The notes beneath the pieces were generated by a model, which was not told the DNA's origin, made no database searches, and saw nothing but the letters and a program-made list of their open reading frames with translations. Source: Chloroflexota bacterium (GTDB lineage: Bacteria > Chloroflexota > Anaerolineae > Caldilineales > Caldilineaceae). Taken from it: a stretch of DNA of 64,000 nt. The stretch spans positions 66,318 to 130,317 of the forward strand of contig DMDA01000101.1 of NCBI GenBank assembly GCA_003451595.1, read 5' to 3'. Each line of letters opens with the position of its first letter. The stretch's first letter is position 1. A program made the translations under genes and the position numbers. Shown piece after piece: positions 1-8,827 of the stretch.

Positions 1-2
1 CT

Positions 3-593
3 GTCGAGCACGAAGTGGCAGCGTTGGTGGCGCAGACGCTGGCAACCTTTGGCCGCATCGATGTGCTGGTCGCCAATGCAGGCATCGTGATCGCAGGCGA
101 GGCGACGAATCTTAGCGCCGAACAGTGGCGCCGCGTCATCGATGTCAATCTGACCGGCTACTTTCTGTGCGCCAAACATGTCGCGCCGGTGATGAAGGCG
201 CAACGCAGCGGCGTTATTATTCAGATCAACTCGATCTCCGGCAAGCGTGGCAGCTTTGGCAACGGCGCCTATTGCGCCAGCAAAGCCGCTGGCATTGGGT
301 TGACGCAAAGCCTGGCGCTAGAGTTGGCCGAGTATGGTGTGCGCGTCAACGCCATCTGCCCCGGCCATCTGCTCGACTCGCCGCTGTGGGTCGATTCGCT
401 CTACAAACAGTATGCGGCGCGCTACCGAATCACCGAAGCTGAAGTGCGCCAGAAGTATATCGACGCTGTGCCAATGCATCGCCCTTGCACCTACGACGAC
501 GTGTGTAACGTGTTGCTCTTTCTAGCGTCGGCGCAGGCAAGCTACATGACCGGACAGGCGATCAACGTCACAGGCGGTCAAGAGATGAGGTAG
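3..593 (+). CDS. srlD: SrlD-like sorbitol-6-phosphate 2-dehydrogenase (SDR), 5' partial
   Basis: The reading frame is open from base 3, so the start lies upstream and the N-terminal NAD-binding glycine motif is missing. The visible part has the SDR signatures VANAG, the catalytic serine in the INSISG stretch and the YxxxK pair in YCASKAAG. The stretch from GLTQSLALELAEYG through YIDAVP to SYMTGQAINVTGG closely resembles enterobacterial SrlD, which oxidises sorbitol 6-phosphate to fructose 6-phosphate with NAD. The gene ends two bases before the FGGY kinase, so the two are probably co-transcribed. The substrate could be another polyol or polyol phosphate; the family is clear and the substrate is inferred from resemblance and neighbours. 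Confidence 0.85.
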   Translation, partial: VEHEVAALVAQTLATFGRIDVLVANAGIVIAGEATNLSAEQWRRVIDVNLTGYFLCAKHVAPVMKAQRSGVIIQINSISGKRGSFGNGAYCASKAAGIGLTQSLALELAEYGVRVNAICPGHLLDSPLWVDSLYKQYAARYRITEAEVRQKYIDAVPMHRPCTYDDVCNVLLFLASAQASYMTGQAINVTGGQEMR

Positions 594-595
594 GT

Positions 596-2137
596 ATGAT
601 GACACAACCCGGCAACGAACCCCTGGTGATTGGCATCGACAGCAGCACAACAGCATGCAAAGCAATTGCTTGGGACAAACGCGGGCGCGCCGTCGCCGAG
701 GGACGCGCCACCTATGTCCTGCTCCAGCCCGAACCGTCATGGCACGAACAGAACGCCGAGGATTGGTGGGCAGGCGCTTGCAAGGCTTTACGCGAGTGCG
801 TCAGTCAAGTCGATGCCCAGCAGATCGAAGCGATCTGCATCACCCATCAACGCGAATCCTTCGTGCCTGTCGATCGCGAAGGGCGACCGCTGCGCAACGC
901 CATCCTCTGGTCAGATGAACGCAGCCGCGTGCAGGTTGCCGAGCTGGAGGAACACTTTGGACGCGATGCACTGCACCGATTGACCGGCAAGCCGCCGTCG
1001 ATGACACAGTCGCTGCCCAAGATCGTGTGGCTGCTCGAGCAGGAGCCAGACACGGTGTTGCGCGCCCACAAGCTCTGCGACGTTCACGCCTTCCTGGTGC
1101 ACCGCTTGACAGGACAATTTCGCACCGGGCTGCCTAACGCCGACCCGATGGGGCTGGTCGATCTGATCAACCGCCGCTGGGCTGGCGACTTGATCGAGGC
1201 GTTGGGGTTACGTCTTGACCAATTCTGCGATCTCTACGAGCCGGGCGCGCAGATTGGCCGCGTCACCGCCGAGGCAGCGCGGTCTACAGGACTGCCGACG
1301 GGCTTGCCGGTGATTGCTGGCGCGGGCGACGGTCATTGCGCCGGGTTGGGGGCCAATGCCACCACACCGGGACGCGCCTACCTGAACCTGGGCACAGCCG
1401 TAGTCAGTGGTGTGATCAGCGCCGACTATCCGTGTGACCGCGCCTTTCGCACCTTGATTGCGCCGGTGCCTGGCTACTACTTTGCCGAGCATGTCCTGCG
1501 CGGCGGCGTCTTCACGATCGGTTGGTTTGTGGAGCGCTTCGCCAGTGACCTGCGCAACACCTGGCTGCCTCTTAGCCCGGAAGAGTTGCTGGAGGCGGCG
1601 GCAGCCAAACTTTCACCCGGCGCCGGCGGCTTGATGCTGGTGCCCTACTGGAACAATGTCATGAACCCGTATTGGGACCCGGCGGCATCCGGCATCGTCA
1701 TCGGCTGGACGGGCGCCCATGGGCGCGAGCACCTCTATCGCGCCATCCTGGAAGGCATCGCCTACGAGCAGCGGCTAGTCGGCGACGCCATGATGACCGC
1801 TGTTGGGCAACGCTTCAGTGAGTACATCACGATGGGCGGCGGCAGTCGCAGCAAGCTGTGGTGCCAGATCATGGCGGACGTGACCGGCGTGCCGGTGCTG
1901 CGTTCGACCAGCACCGAGGCGACCTGCCTGGGCGCTGGCATCCTGGCTGCAACAGCGGTCGGCTGGTATGCGGATGTGCAGACTGCGGCGGAAGCCATGA
2001 CCGCCACCGCCGAACGCTTTACGCCGCAGCCGGAGACCCAGGCGCGCTATGATCAGCTCTATCGCGAGGTCTACCAGCCGCTCTTCCCTACCGTGCAACC
2101 GCTGGTGGACCGTCTGACCGCCTTGACTCAAGCCTAG
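596..2137 (+). CDS. FGGY-family carbohydrate kinase (xylulokinase-like)
   Basis: A 513-residue cytoplasmic sugar kinase of normal FGGY length. The first phosphate-binding motif is GIDSSTTACKAIAWD near residues 13-27. A substrate-side motif LWSDERS follows, then the GAGDGHCAGLGA loop near residue 240 and the C-terminal nucleotide-binding GGGSRSKLWCQIMADVTG near residue 415. FGGY kinases phosphorylate ribulose, xylulose, glycerol, gluconate or related sugars with ATP. The start ATG is two bases after the preceding stop, with a second ATG directly following. Lying between polyol dehydrogenases, it probably phosphorylates the ketose formed from a sugar alcohol. The exact substrate cannot be read from the sequence. 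Confidence 0.9.
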   Translation: MMTQPGNEPLVIGIDSSTTACKAIAWDKRGRAVAEGRATYVLLQPEPSWHEQNAEDWWAGACKALRECVSQVDAQQIEAICITHQRESFVPVDREGRPLRNAILWSDERSRVQVAELEEHFGRDALHRLTGKPPSMTQSLPKIVWLLEQEPDTVLRAHKLCDVHAFLVHRLTGQFRTGLPNADPMGLVDLINRRWAGDLIEALGLRLDQFCDLYEPGAQIGRVTAEAARSTGLPTGLPVIAGAGDGHCAGLGANATTPGRAYLNLGTAVVSGVISADYPCDRAFRTLIAPVPGYYFAEHVLRGGVFTIGWFVERFASDLRNTWLPLSPEELLEAAAAKLSPGAGGLMLVPYWNNVMNPYWDPAASGIVIGWTGAHGREHLYRAILEGIAYEQRLVGDAMMTAVGQRFSEYITMGGGSRSKLWCQIMADVTGVPVLRSTSTEATCLGAGILAATAVGWYADVQTAAEAMTATAERFTPQPETQARYDQLYREVYQPLFPTVQPLVDRLTALTQA

Positions 2138-2162
2138 CCATGCCTGGCGCCTATCAATCTTA

Positions 2163-2240
2163 TGTCGAGTGACTTTTGCGTCGAGTAATTTTGCGTCGGG
2201 TAATTTTTATGTCGAGCAGCTTTTATGCCGAGTGACCTTA
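2163..2240. repeat. Degenerate short tandem repeat before the zinc dehydrogenase
   Basis: About five units of 14-17 bases with the consensus TGYCGAGTRAYTTTT run through the gap and into the first codons of the next gene. The copies are unequal, so this is a decayed tandem array. Several copies carry an in-frame ATG or GTC and make the start of the next gene ambiguous. Confidence 0.7.
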
Positions 2241-3268
2241 TGCCGACCATGAAGCAGCTACAGTCTCCGGCCACTGGCGTCATCGAAGTTATCGACGCCC
2301 CTGTGCCTGCACCCGGTGCAGGTGAAGTGCTGGTGCAGATGCGCTACTGCGGTGTGTGTGGCACCGACCTCATGAAGGTCTATACCGCCGATGTCGCCAG
2401 GCCGGTGCAGCTCGGCCATGAAGTGGTCGGCGTCGTCACGGCTGTCGGTGCGGGCGTCACACGGGTTGCCCCCGGGCAGCGCGTTGCCTTTGCGCACCAT
2501 GTGCCGGATTACAGTTCACACTTCACCCGGCGCGGCAGTGCACCGATGGATGCTCTCTTCAAACACACGAACATAGACCCCGGCGGCTTTGCCGAATTTA
2601 TCCGCGTGCCAGCGCTGCACGTACAGCATGTCATGCTGCCCTTGCCCGACGACTTGCCTGACCTGCGCGCTGTCTTCATGGAGCCACTGGCCTGTTGCCT
2701 GCGTGCGCTGGATCGGATCACTGTAACCGAAGGCGACGCGGCGCTGATCGTGGGTGTGGGCGCGGTGGGACTGTTATTTGCGCCACTGCTCGCAGATCGC
2801 GCCGTGACAACCTTTGCCAGCGATGTACGAGCGGAGCGATTGGTGATGGCGCAGCAGTGGGGCGTCGCGCAGGGTTTTCTGGCGAGCGATGATGCGGCGG
2901 CGTCCGCCATGCAGGCAGCCACCGATGGGCGCGGCGTTGATCTCGTAATCCTGACGGTGCTGACCCAGGCGACGCTGGCGCTGGCGTTGGCGGCCGTGCG
3001 CGACGGTGGCGTGATCCTGCTCTTTGGCGCCAAGCCGGCCACGCGCCTGCCAATCAACTGGTGGGATGTCTGGCGGCGCGAAATCAACCTTGTGAGCAGC
3101 TACTCGGCAACTCCCGATCTGTTCCCGCGTGCACTGGCAATTCTGCGGCGTCCCGGTTACACTTTAGAAAAGACAGTCAGCCATATTTTGAACTTGAATG
3201 ATGGCGCACAAGCGTTTCAACTTGCACGTGAGGGATTGGCGTCGAAGGTGGTAATCACCCGTGAATAA
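2225..3268 (+). CDS. Zinc-dependent medium-chain alcohol dehydrogenase
   Basis: A 347-residue MDR-family dehydrogenase. The catalytic zinc motif CGVCGTD lies near residue 40 and the GHE motif near residue 65 (LGHEVVGVVTAVG). The Rossmann fold GVGAVG lies near residue 177. The usual four-cysteine structural zinc lobe is not obvious, because the segment after GQRVAFAHHVP lacks the Cys cluster. MDR enzymes of this kind oxidise sorbitol, xylitol or similar polyols to ketoses. The start is uncertain: ATG codons at 2225, 2240 and 2249 are in frame, none has a good ribosome-binding site, and the first lies in the tandem repeat. The 3' end overlaps the SorC regulator by eight bases. Confidence 0.87.
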   Translation: MPSDLMPTMKQLQSPATGVIEVIDAPVPAPGAGEVLVQMRYCGVCGTDLMKVYTADVARPVQLGHEVVGVVTAVGAGVTRVAPGQRVAFAHHVPDYSSHFTRRGSAPMDALFKHTNIDPGGFAEFIRVPALHVQHVMLPLPDDLPDLRAVFMEPLACCLRALDRITVTEGDAALIVGVGAVGLLFAPLLADRAVTTFASDVRAERLVMAQQWGVAQGFLASDDAAASAMQAATDGRGVDLVILTVLTQATLALALAAVRDGGVILLFGAKPATRLPINWWDVWRREINLVSSYSATPDLFPRALAILRRPGYTLEKTVSHILNLNDGAQAFQLAREGLASKVVITRE

Positions 3269-4322
3269 CCTTCTAAACTACAATACGGAAGACATCCGCG
3301 AAGAACGCACCGACCTGCTGGTCACTGTGGCCAGTCTGTACTATCAGCTCGGCCAGAATCAACAACAGATCGCCGAGCGGCTCGAAATCTCGCGCTCTAG
3401 CGTCTCGCGCATGATCAAGGAGGCGCGCGACCTCGGCATCGTTGAGATTCGTATCCATCGCCCGGTCAATCGTCATTACCTGTTGGAGCAGGCGCTGATC
3501 GACCGCTTTGGTCTCAGCGACGCCTACGTGCTGCTGAGCGGGCAGGATCAGCGTGAGGATGAGCTGCTGGCTGGGGTTGGACGGTTGGCTGCCAGCTATC
3601 TGGAACGCGTGATCGCGCTGCTGCCCCCGGACGCCTGCATTGGCATCGCCTGGGGTACGGGTGTGCACGCGGCGGTCAATGCGCTGCCCGAAAACCGCAC
3701 TCATCCGCTCGACGTGGTGCAAATTCTTGGCAGCGTCGGTGCGCCAAACCCCACCATCGATGGCCCCGATCTGGCACGGCTGCTGGCGGGCAAGCTGGGC
3801 AGTCGCTATTTTGACTTACACGCGCCGGTGCTGGTGGCACAGCCAGCGCTGCGCGACCTCCTTTTGGACGAGCCTTCGATGCGCGAGGGCTTGCAGCGCG
3901 CGCGCAGCGTAGCGCTCGCCATTACTGGCATCGGCACTGTGCAACCCGAAGCAGCCAGCTTCTTGCGCGCGGGCCATCTGACGCAAGACGATCTGGCCGA
4001 GTTGCGACGTCAGGGCGTGGTGGGTGAAACATGCGGACGCTTCTTCGATGCCCAGGGCCGCTTCGCCGACTATGAGATCAACGCTCGCGTCATCGGCATC
4101 GACCTGACCGACCTGCGTCGGGTGCCGCGTGTGATCGCGGTCGCGCGTGGGCTGCCCAAGGCGATGTCGATCTTGGGCGCACTGCGTGGGCGCTATCTCA
4201 CCGTGCTCGCCACAGATGATGTGACCGCTCAGGCTGTGCTCGAGCTGGCGGAGCCAGGAGTCACCAGTCACGAGTCGCCAGGCATGAGTCGCCAGTCACG
4301 AATGTTGACTCCCGACTCGTGA
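3261..4322 (+). CDS. SorC/DeoR-type sugar-responsive transcriptional regulator
   Basis: A 353-residue protein with GTG start, overlapping the dehydrogenase by eight bases. The N-terminal helix-turn-helix spans about residues 20-65 (YYQLGQNQQQIAERL then ISRSSVSRMIKEAR). The rest is a SorC-type effector domain related to sugar-phosphate isomerases, with GIAWGTG near residue 130 and ICGxxF-like ETCGRFFDAQG near residue 255. Such proteins bind phosphorylated sugars and control their own catabolic operon, and placement inside the operon is typical. The last 20 or so residues are encoded by a heptamer repeat array (4256-4322) and are probably not part of the domain. Confidence 0.9.
   Translation: MNNLLNYNTEDIREERTDLLVTVASLYYQLGQNQQQIAERLEISRSSVSRMIKEARDLGIVEIRIHRPVNRHYLLEQALIDRFGLSDAYVLLSGQDQREDELLAGVGRLAASYLERVIALLPPDACIGIAWGTGVHAAVNALPENRTHPLDVVQILGSVGAPNPTIDGPDLARLLAGKLGSRYFDLHAPVLVAQPALRDLLLDEPSMREGLQRARSVALAITGIGTVQPEAASFLRAGHLTQDDLAELRRQGVVGETCGRFFDAQGRFADYEINARVIGIDLTDLRRVPRVIAVARGLPKAMSILGALRGRYLTVLATDDVTAQAVLELAEPGVTSHESPGMSRQSRMLTPDS
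4256..4322. repeat. Heptanucleotide-type tandem repeat at the 3' end of the SorC gene
   Basis: Consecutive near-identical 7-mers such as AGTCACC, AGTCACG and AGTCGCC make up the end of the coding region and include its TGA stop. The array has seven-base periodicity with substitutions. Confidence 0.65.
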
Positions 4323-4369
4323 CCTACAAATATCTATTAAAATCAAAACTTTGAGGCAAAGAAAATTGT

Positions 4370-5434
4370 ATGGCCAACATCGTTGTTTTGGGCGCCGGGG
4401 TGATGGGCAGTGCATTTACAATGCCGCTGGCCGATAACGGTCACCGCGTGCACCTGGTCGGCACGCACCTGGACAGTGACATCATCGAGGAAATCCACGA
4501 GACGCACATGCACCCGCGTCTGGGGTCGCGATTGCGCGCTGCGGTAGTTCCCTACACCTACGACCGCCTGGGCGAGGCCTTGCAGGGAGTGGAACTAGTC
4601 GTGGTGGGCGTCAACTCGCTGGGCATCGATTGGGCCGGCGAAATGCTGCGCGACACGCTGCCGCCGGGAACACCCCTCCTCTTCCTGACCAAAGGCCTGT
4701 CTGGCGACGGCGACCGACTGGAGTTACTGCCGCATCGTCTGCGCCGCCACCTGACGCCTGCACAACAGCGGAGTACGCCGCTGCTGGCCGTGGGCGGGCC
4801 ATCCATTGCGGGCGAGCTTGCCGAGGAGCGCGACACCTGTGTCGTGGTCACCGGCGATGACGATGCGTTGACAAACCGGCTGGCGGCGATGCTGCGCACG
4901 CGCTACTATCATGTCTGGCCCTCGACCGACATGGTCGGCGTCGAAACGTGCGTGGCGCTCAAGAATCTGTACGCGCTGGCGGTCGGCTGCGTGGGTGGTC
5001 TGCTGACCAAAGCCGGTAAAGCCAGCAACGAGGCCGTGATGCACAACCTGGCGGCGGCGATCTTTGCGCAGGGATTGTGGGAGACGGCCTACATGGTCGA
5101 TTTCATGGGCGGGCAGCGGCATAGCGTCTTCACCCTGCCCGGCGCTGGCGATCTCTACGTAACGAGCATGGGCGGTCGCAATAGCCGCATGGGGTCGTAT
5201 CTGGGGCAGGGCATCCCCTACTCGGTCGCCAAACGCGACTTCATGGCCGAGGTGACGATCGAAGGCGCACAACTGGCGCAAGCGATTGGACCGACCATCG
5301 AGACGTTGATGGCGCAGGGCAAGCTCGATCCGGTTGCACTGCCGCTGATGAAAAAAATGATCGATATCGTGACGCATGACGCCCCCGTTGAATTTCCATG
5401 GGATGCGTTCTTTGCCGGCGCCCTGGCACATTGA
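4370..5434 (+). CDS. GpsA-like NAD(P)-dependent glycerol-3-phosphate dehydrogenase family protein
   Basis: A 354-residue protein with the N-terminal Rossmann motif GAGVMGSAF at about residues 8-16. The family catalytic-lysine segment CVALKNLYALAVG is near residue 200, and the C-terminal helical domain contains GAGDLYVTSMGGRNSRMG. Canonical GpsA reduces dihydroxyacetone phosphate to glycerol 3-phosphate for lipid synthesis. Here the gene sits in a polyol catabolic operon between a regulator and an iron alcohol dehydrogenase, so oxidation of a sugar-alcohol phosphate is as likely as lipid synthesis. The family call is firm and the role is inferred. Confidence 0.85.
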   Translation: MANIVVLGAGVMGSAFTMPLADNGHRVHLVGTHLDSDIIEEIHETHMHPRLGSRLRAAVVPYTYDRLGEALQGVELVVVGVNSLGIDWAGEMLRDTLPPGTPLLFLTKGLSGDGDRLELLPHRLRRHLTPAQQRSTPLLAVGGPSIAGELAEERDTCVVVTGDDDALTNRLAAMLRTRYYHVWPSTDMVGVETCVALKNLYALAVGCVGGLLTKAGKASNEAVMHNLAAAIFAQGLWETAYMVDFMGGQRHSVFTLPGAGDLYVTSMGGRNSRMGSYLGQGIPYSVAKRDFMAEVTIEGAQLAQAIGPTIETLMAQGKLDPVALPLMKKMIDIVTHDAPVEFPWDAFFAGALAH

Positions 5435-5470
5435 TCAGGCGATCACAGGACACCGCCCCAAGGAGGAAGC

Positions 5471-6625
5471 ATGAAATTTGAGTTTGCCACAGCGCAACGC
5501 ATCCTCTTCGGCGAAGGAACATTGAGCGAAATCGGTCCGGCCACCCGCAGCTTTGGGGTGCGAGCGCTGGTCGTCATTGGCGCCAACCCACAGCGGGCGG
5601 AGCGCCTGCTGACATTGCTGCAAGCTGCAGATGTGCAGCCAGCCCTCTTTAGCGTCAGTCATGAACCAACCGTCGCCGACGCCGTGGCCGGGGTTGCGGC
5701 GGCGCACAACACAGGCGCCGAAGTGATTGTCGCACTGGGCGGCGGCAGCGTCATCGATGCCGCCAAGGCCATCGCAGCGCTCGCCACCAATCCGGGTGAC
5801 GTGTTCGACTACCTGGAGGTGATCGGCAAAGCGCAGCCACTAACCAAGCCCTCCTTGCCGGTGATCGCGATTCCCACCACCGCCGGCACAGGCAGCGAAG
5901 TGACGCGCAACGCTGTGCTCGCTTCACCAGAGCATCGCGTCAAGGTGAGCGTGCGCAGTCCATCCATGCTGCCACGGCTGGCGCTGGTCGATCCGGAGTT
6001 GACCTACAGCCTGCCTGCCGCCGTCACTGCCGCGACTGGAATGGATGCCTTGACGCAGCTGATCGAGCCATTTGTCTCCAGTCGCGCCAATCCGCTGACG
6101 GACGCCATCTGCCGTGAAGGGTTGCGTCAGGCCGCGCGTTCGCTGACTCGGGCGGTGCGTCATGGTCAAGACACTGCCGCGCGCCGCGACATGGCCTTTG
6201 CCAGCCTGTGCGGCGGGCTGGCGTTGGCAAATGCCGGGTTGGGCGCCGTACACGGCTTCGCCGGTCCATTCGGCGGCATGTATGGTGCGCCGCACGGCGC
6301 CGTCTGCGCAGCGCTGCTGCCAGAAGTTGTCGCCGTCAACGTGAAGGCGCTGCGCCAACGCGAGCCGGGCAGCATGGCGTTGATGCGCTACGCGGAACTG
6401 GCGCACCTGCTCACGGGCAGCGCCGAGGCCACCATCGACGACGCCATCATCTGGCTGCGTGCGCTAGTCGCAGGGCTGGAGATTCCCCCGCTGTCGCATT
6501 ATGGCTTTCACCGCGCCGACACGCCTGCGCTGGTGGAAAAAGCCCGCGTCGCATCCAGCATGAAGGCCAATCCGATTGTGTTGACCGATGCGGAATTGAC
6601 GGCAATCGTGAACGCTGCATACTGA
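5471..6625 (+). CDS. Iron-containing (group III) alcohol dehydrogenase
   Basis: A 384-residue enzyme starting at an ATG preceded by a strong ribosome-binding site (AAGGAGG, five bases away). It has the NAD-binding GGGSVIDAAKAIA near residue 95 and TTAGTGSEVTRNAVL near residue 140. The metal-ligand region is ATGMDALTQLIEPF near residue 195, and the histidine-rich stretch HGFAGPFGGMYGAPHGAV near residue 262 supplies the His ligands. Family members reduce aldehydes such as lactaldehyde, or oxidise alcohols such as 1,3-propanediol. As the last gene of the polyol operon it may dispose of an aldehyde formed by cleavage of the sugar phosphate. Confidence 0.9.
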   Translation: MKFEFATAQRILFGEGTLSEIGPATRSFGVRALVVIGANPQRAERLLTLLQAADVQPALFSVSHEPTVADAVAGVAAAHNTGAEVIVALGGGSVIDAAKAIAALATNPGDVFDYLEVIGKAQPLTKPSLPVIAIPTTAGTGSEVTRNAVLASPEHRVKVSVRSPSMLPRLALVDPELTYSLPAAVTAATGMDALTQLIEPFVSSRANPLTDAICREGLRQAARSLTRAVRHGQDTAARRDMAFASLCGGLALANAGLGAVHGFAGPFGGMYGAPHGAVCAALLPEVVAVNVKALRQREPGSMALMRYAELAHLLTGSAEATIDDAIIWLRALVAGLEIPPLSHYGFHRADTPALVEKARVASSMKANPIVLTDAELTAIVNAAY

Positions 6626-6626
6626 T

Positions 6627-6680
6627 AAAAAAATCAGCTCAGCAACGACGCCACAAGTAGTGATGTCGTTGCTGAGCTGA
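6627..6680 (-). terminator. Rho-independent terminator of the sigma/anti-sigma/bactofilin operon
   Basis: Arms 6634-6649 and 6665-6680 are perfectly complementary over 16 bases with a 15-base loop. On the minus strand the stem is followed directly by seven T residues (6627-6633 read as A on +), so it terminates the minus operon. On + there is no U tract after the stem, though the hairpin may also bound the polyol transcript. Confidence 0.85.
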
Positions 6681-6703
6681 AGGCAATGTGCGGCAACAGA
6701 TGA

Positions 6704-8227
6704 TCAAACGTCTCTTTGCGCTAATTGCTGTGCTTGTTCGACGATAGCGGTGCGTTCAACGCGCGCCACTGGCCACTTCACGATCTCGGCAATTTCGGCA
6801 GGTGTATGGGCAGCCAGCTCAGCAAAGGTGCGGATGCCCGCTGCCTTGAGCCGCTGATCGAAAACAGGCCCGATGCCGTTGATGCGCGTGAAGTCATCTT
6901 CACCCGAAGACGTCGGGGTTGTCAGTACAGGCGAAGCTGCCACGACGTCGCCCCCTTCTGGTTCTAGCGCAACAGCTTCGTGCGTCACAGTTTCTGGCGC
7001 ACGCTCTGCAATAGGTGACTCTGCAACAGGTGGTGTAGGCGTCGATGCTGTTGTGTCCTCAGTAGCCTCCGCAGTGACAGGCGTAGCAGCCGCAACGGGG
7101 GCCGCAGCCGATGGAGACGACTCTCCCAACTTCAGCACCTTGACCAGGAGCGTCCCCGCCCCCAACGCGCTGAAAATCAAGGCGCCCAGGAAGGCAAAGA
7201 AGCCAAAACAACCGCCAAGAATCCATAAGAATGCGATGACTGCTCCTGGCCCAGCAATGCCTATCGCCGTGCGCCAGGGTTGCGGCCAGACCGTCCCCAA
7301 CCGTGCGGCAAATCGGCGCCCTAATTCGTTGCCCACGATAGCAAAACCAACCAGGTTGACAGCCACCAACAGCAACCCAAGCAAGAACGCCGGTGGCCGG
7401 AAGCAGAACGTGAGCCACAGCAGCCCGATCAAGGCAAGCGCAAACATATTGAAGATCAGACCCGCCGCAAAGGCCAGCGCCGTGCGTTCAACCAGCAAAC
7501 CGCGCATCTCTTCCATGAGCGCCGGGCGCCACTTCAGCAGGAGAATCGCTACAAGCACACTCACGCCCAACATGAGCAGCGCCGTGAAGACGCGCCCCAG
7601 CGCCGCCCAGAACACTTCGACGGGGGTGGGCGCAGGCGCAACCGGCGCCACAGGCGCAACCGGCAACGCACCGATCGGCGGCAACGCCGGCATATTGATC
7701 GCCGGGCCGCGCAACAGGCTGCCTTCGACAACCGCGCCACGCTCCTGTTTGATCTCACCGCTGACAACGCTCACATCGCCACCAACCTCAGCCGACCGCC
7801 CCAGGTCGACATCGCCGCTCCAGGCTGTGATCGCACCGTTGACAGTGCCATCAACCTCAACACTGCCACTGAAAGCGGTAATGTCGCCCGCCACCAACCC
7901 ACCTGCGTCAATTTCGATATCACCGCTGTAGACAACCAGGTTGCCGCGAATAGCGCCCCCACGCGCCACCGTCACATCACCCTGGTAGACTGCGACATCG
8001 CCCTCGATAGTCTCACCGTTGCGTACGGTCAGGTCGCTGTTGAAAAGTTGCTGTTGCGCCAGAGATGGTTGATCAGACGCCGCCTGCAACCCCGGTGCAA
8101 AAGCCATCAACAACGAGAAGACTGTCACCGCGATCACAAGCAGCGGCCAGCTTCGCTTTGATGTAAACAATGTGGTAAAGCGCATAAGCATCCCTGTCAG
8201 AAGAGTTTGCAATTGAACAAGATTCAT
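6704..8227 (-). CDS. Bactofilin-like beta-helix membrane protein with C-terminal helix-hairpin-helix domain
   Basis: A 507-residue protein, third gene of a sigma/anti-sigma operon, starting in an ATGA overlap with the anti-sigma gene. Residues 25-50 are a signal or membrane segment. About residues 60-165 are repeating polymer-forming (bactofilin/DUF583-like) turns such as IEGDVAVYQGDVTV, GDITAFSGSVEVDG and GDVSVVSGEIKQERG. About residues 205-360 hold several hydrophobic membrane segments. A Thr/Pro/Ala-rich linker follows, and the last 60 residues form a helix-hairpin-helix-like domain with RINGIGPVFDQRLKAAGI. It may be an envelope scaffold or stress sensor. The order of domains is unusual and the function is not known. 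Confidence 0.75.
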   Translation of the reverse strand: MNLVQLQTLLTGMLMRFTTLFTSKRSWPLLVIAVTVFSLLMAFAPGLQAASDQPSLAQQQLFNSDLTVRNGETIEGDVAVYQGDVTVARGGAIRGNLVVYSGDIEIDAGGLVAGDITAFSGSVEVDGTVNGAITAWSGDVDLGRSAEVGGDVSVVSGEIKQERGAVVEGSLLRGPAINMPALPPIGALPVAPVAPVAPAPTPVEVFWAALGRVFTALLMLGVSVLVAILLLKWRPALMEEMRGLLVERTALAFAAGLIFNMFALALIGLLWLTFCFRPPAFLLGLLLVAVNLVGFAIVGNELGRRFAARLGTVWPQPWRTAIGIAGPGAVIAFLWILGGCFGFFAFLGALIFSALGAGTLLVKVLKLGESSPSAAAPVAAATPVTAEATEDTTASTPTPPVAESPIAERAPETVTHEAVALEPEGGDVVAASPVLTTPTSSGEDDFTRINGIGPVFDQRLKAAGIRTFAELAAHTPAEIAEIVKWPVARVERTAIVEQAQQLAQRDV

Positions 8228-8811
8228 TCCACCGAAGCTGGCAACGCCTGCTCCTGGTGGGCGCTGCGGCGCAGCAACTGCACCCAGCCGACGACCAACA
8301 TGATCAGCAACAACACATAGAGACCACCAGCAACTTGCGCTTGAGGTGTGTCAATCAGCGCGTTCACGCTTTCGCCGAGGGTCGCCAACCAGAGATTGAC
8401 GGAGGTGTAGGCCATTGCCAGGGCGCGCACCTGACCGCCCACCCATTGTCCCTGGGTCAGAAAGACAAAGACGCCAATCCCCGTTGTCAACGCAAAGACC
8501 AGCGCTACTGCCAGCAAAGCCGCCGCCGAAGACAAGAGCAGCACGCGCTGTTGACGTTCCTTCTCCGCCTCAGCCATACGTAGCTCGAAGCGCTGCACAA
8601 AACCCGAAGGCGGCGTCACCGCTGGCGTAGCGGTGAACTCGCTGTCGATCCATTGCCAGGCGCGCCAGCTTTCCGCCAGGTCAGGATCGTCAGCCAGCCA
8701 CGCCTCAAAGCGCATCTGTTCGTCGTCATCTAGTTGGTCGTCGAGCGCCAGTGACATCAGCCAGTCGAATTCGGCTGCGGACGGCGCCGTGTGAACCGTT
8801 GGCTCACTCAT
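8224..8811 (-). CDS. Anti-sigma factor-like single-pass membrane protein
   Basis: A 195-residue protein coded 16 bases after the sigma factor, with a GAGGTGAG ribosome-binding site. The N-terminal 60 residues resemble an anti-sigma domain (LMSLALDDQLDDDEQMRFEAWL), as in RseA-type or putative zinc-finger anti-sigma factors. The protein has no cysteine at all, so the usual zinc ligands are absent. Hydrophobic segments lie near residues 92-118 and again near 160-178, so it may cross the membrane twice. Its role would be to hold the sigma factor at the membrane until a signal releases it. The role follows from position and domain shape and has no direct support. Confidence 0.75.
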   Translation of the reverse strand: MSEPTVHTAPSAAEFDWLMSLALDDQLDDDEQMRFEAWLADDPDLAESWRAWQWIDSEFTATPAVTPPSGFVQRFELRMAEAEKERQQRVLLLSSAAALLAVALVFALTTGIGVFVFLTQGQWVGGQVRALAMAYTSVNLWLATLGESVNALIDTPQAQVAGGLYVLLLIMLVVGWVQLLRRSAHQEQALPASVE

Positions 8812-8827
8812 ACTCTCACCTCATTTC

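Noticed and set aside
6634..6680. Terminator for the + strand polyol operon
   Set aside because: On + the stem is not followed by a U tract; the A tract precedes it, so the fit is to the minus operon.
6873..7931. Long open frame on + (352 codons) opposite the bactofilin-like gene
   Set aside because: It is Ser/Pro/Thr/Ala-rich low-complexity sequence with no domain, and the minus frame has clear domains, an operon and a terminator.
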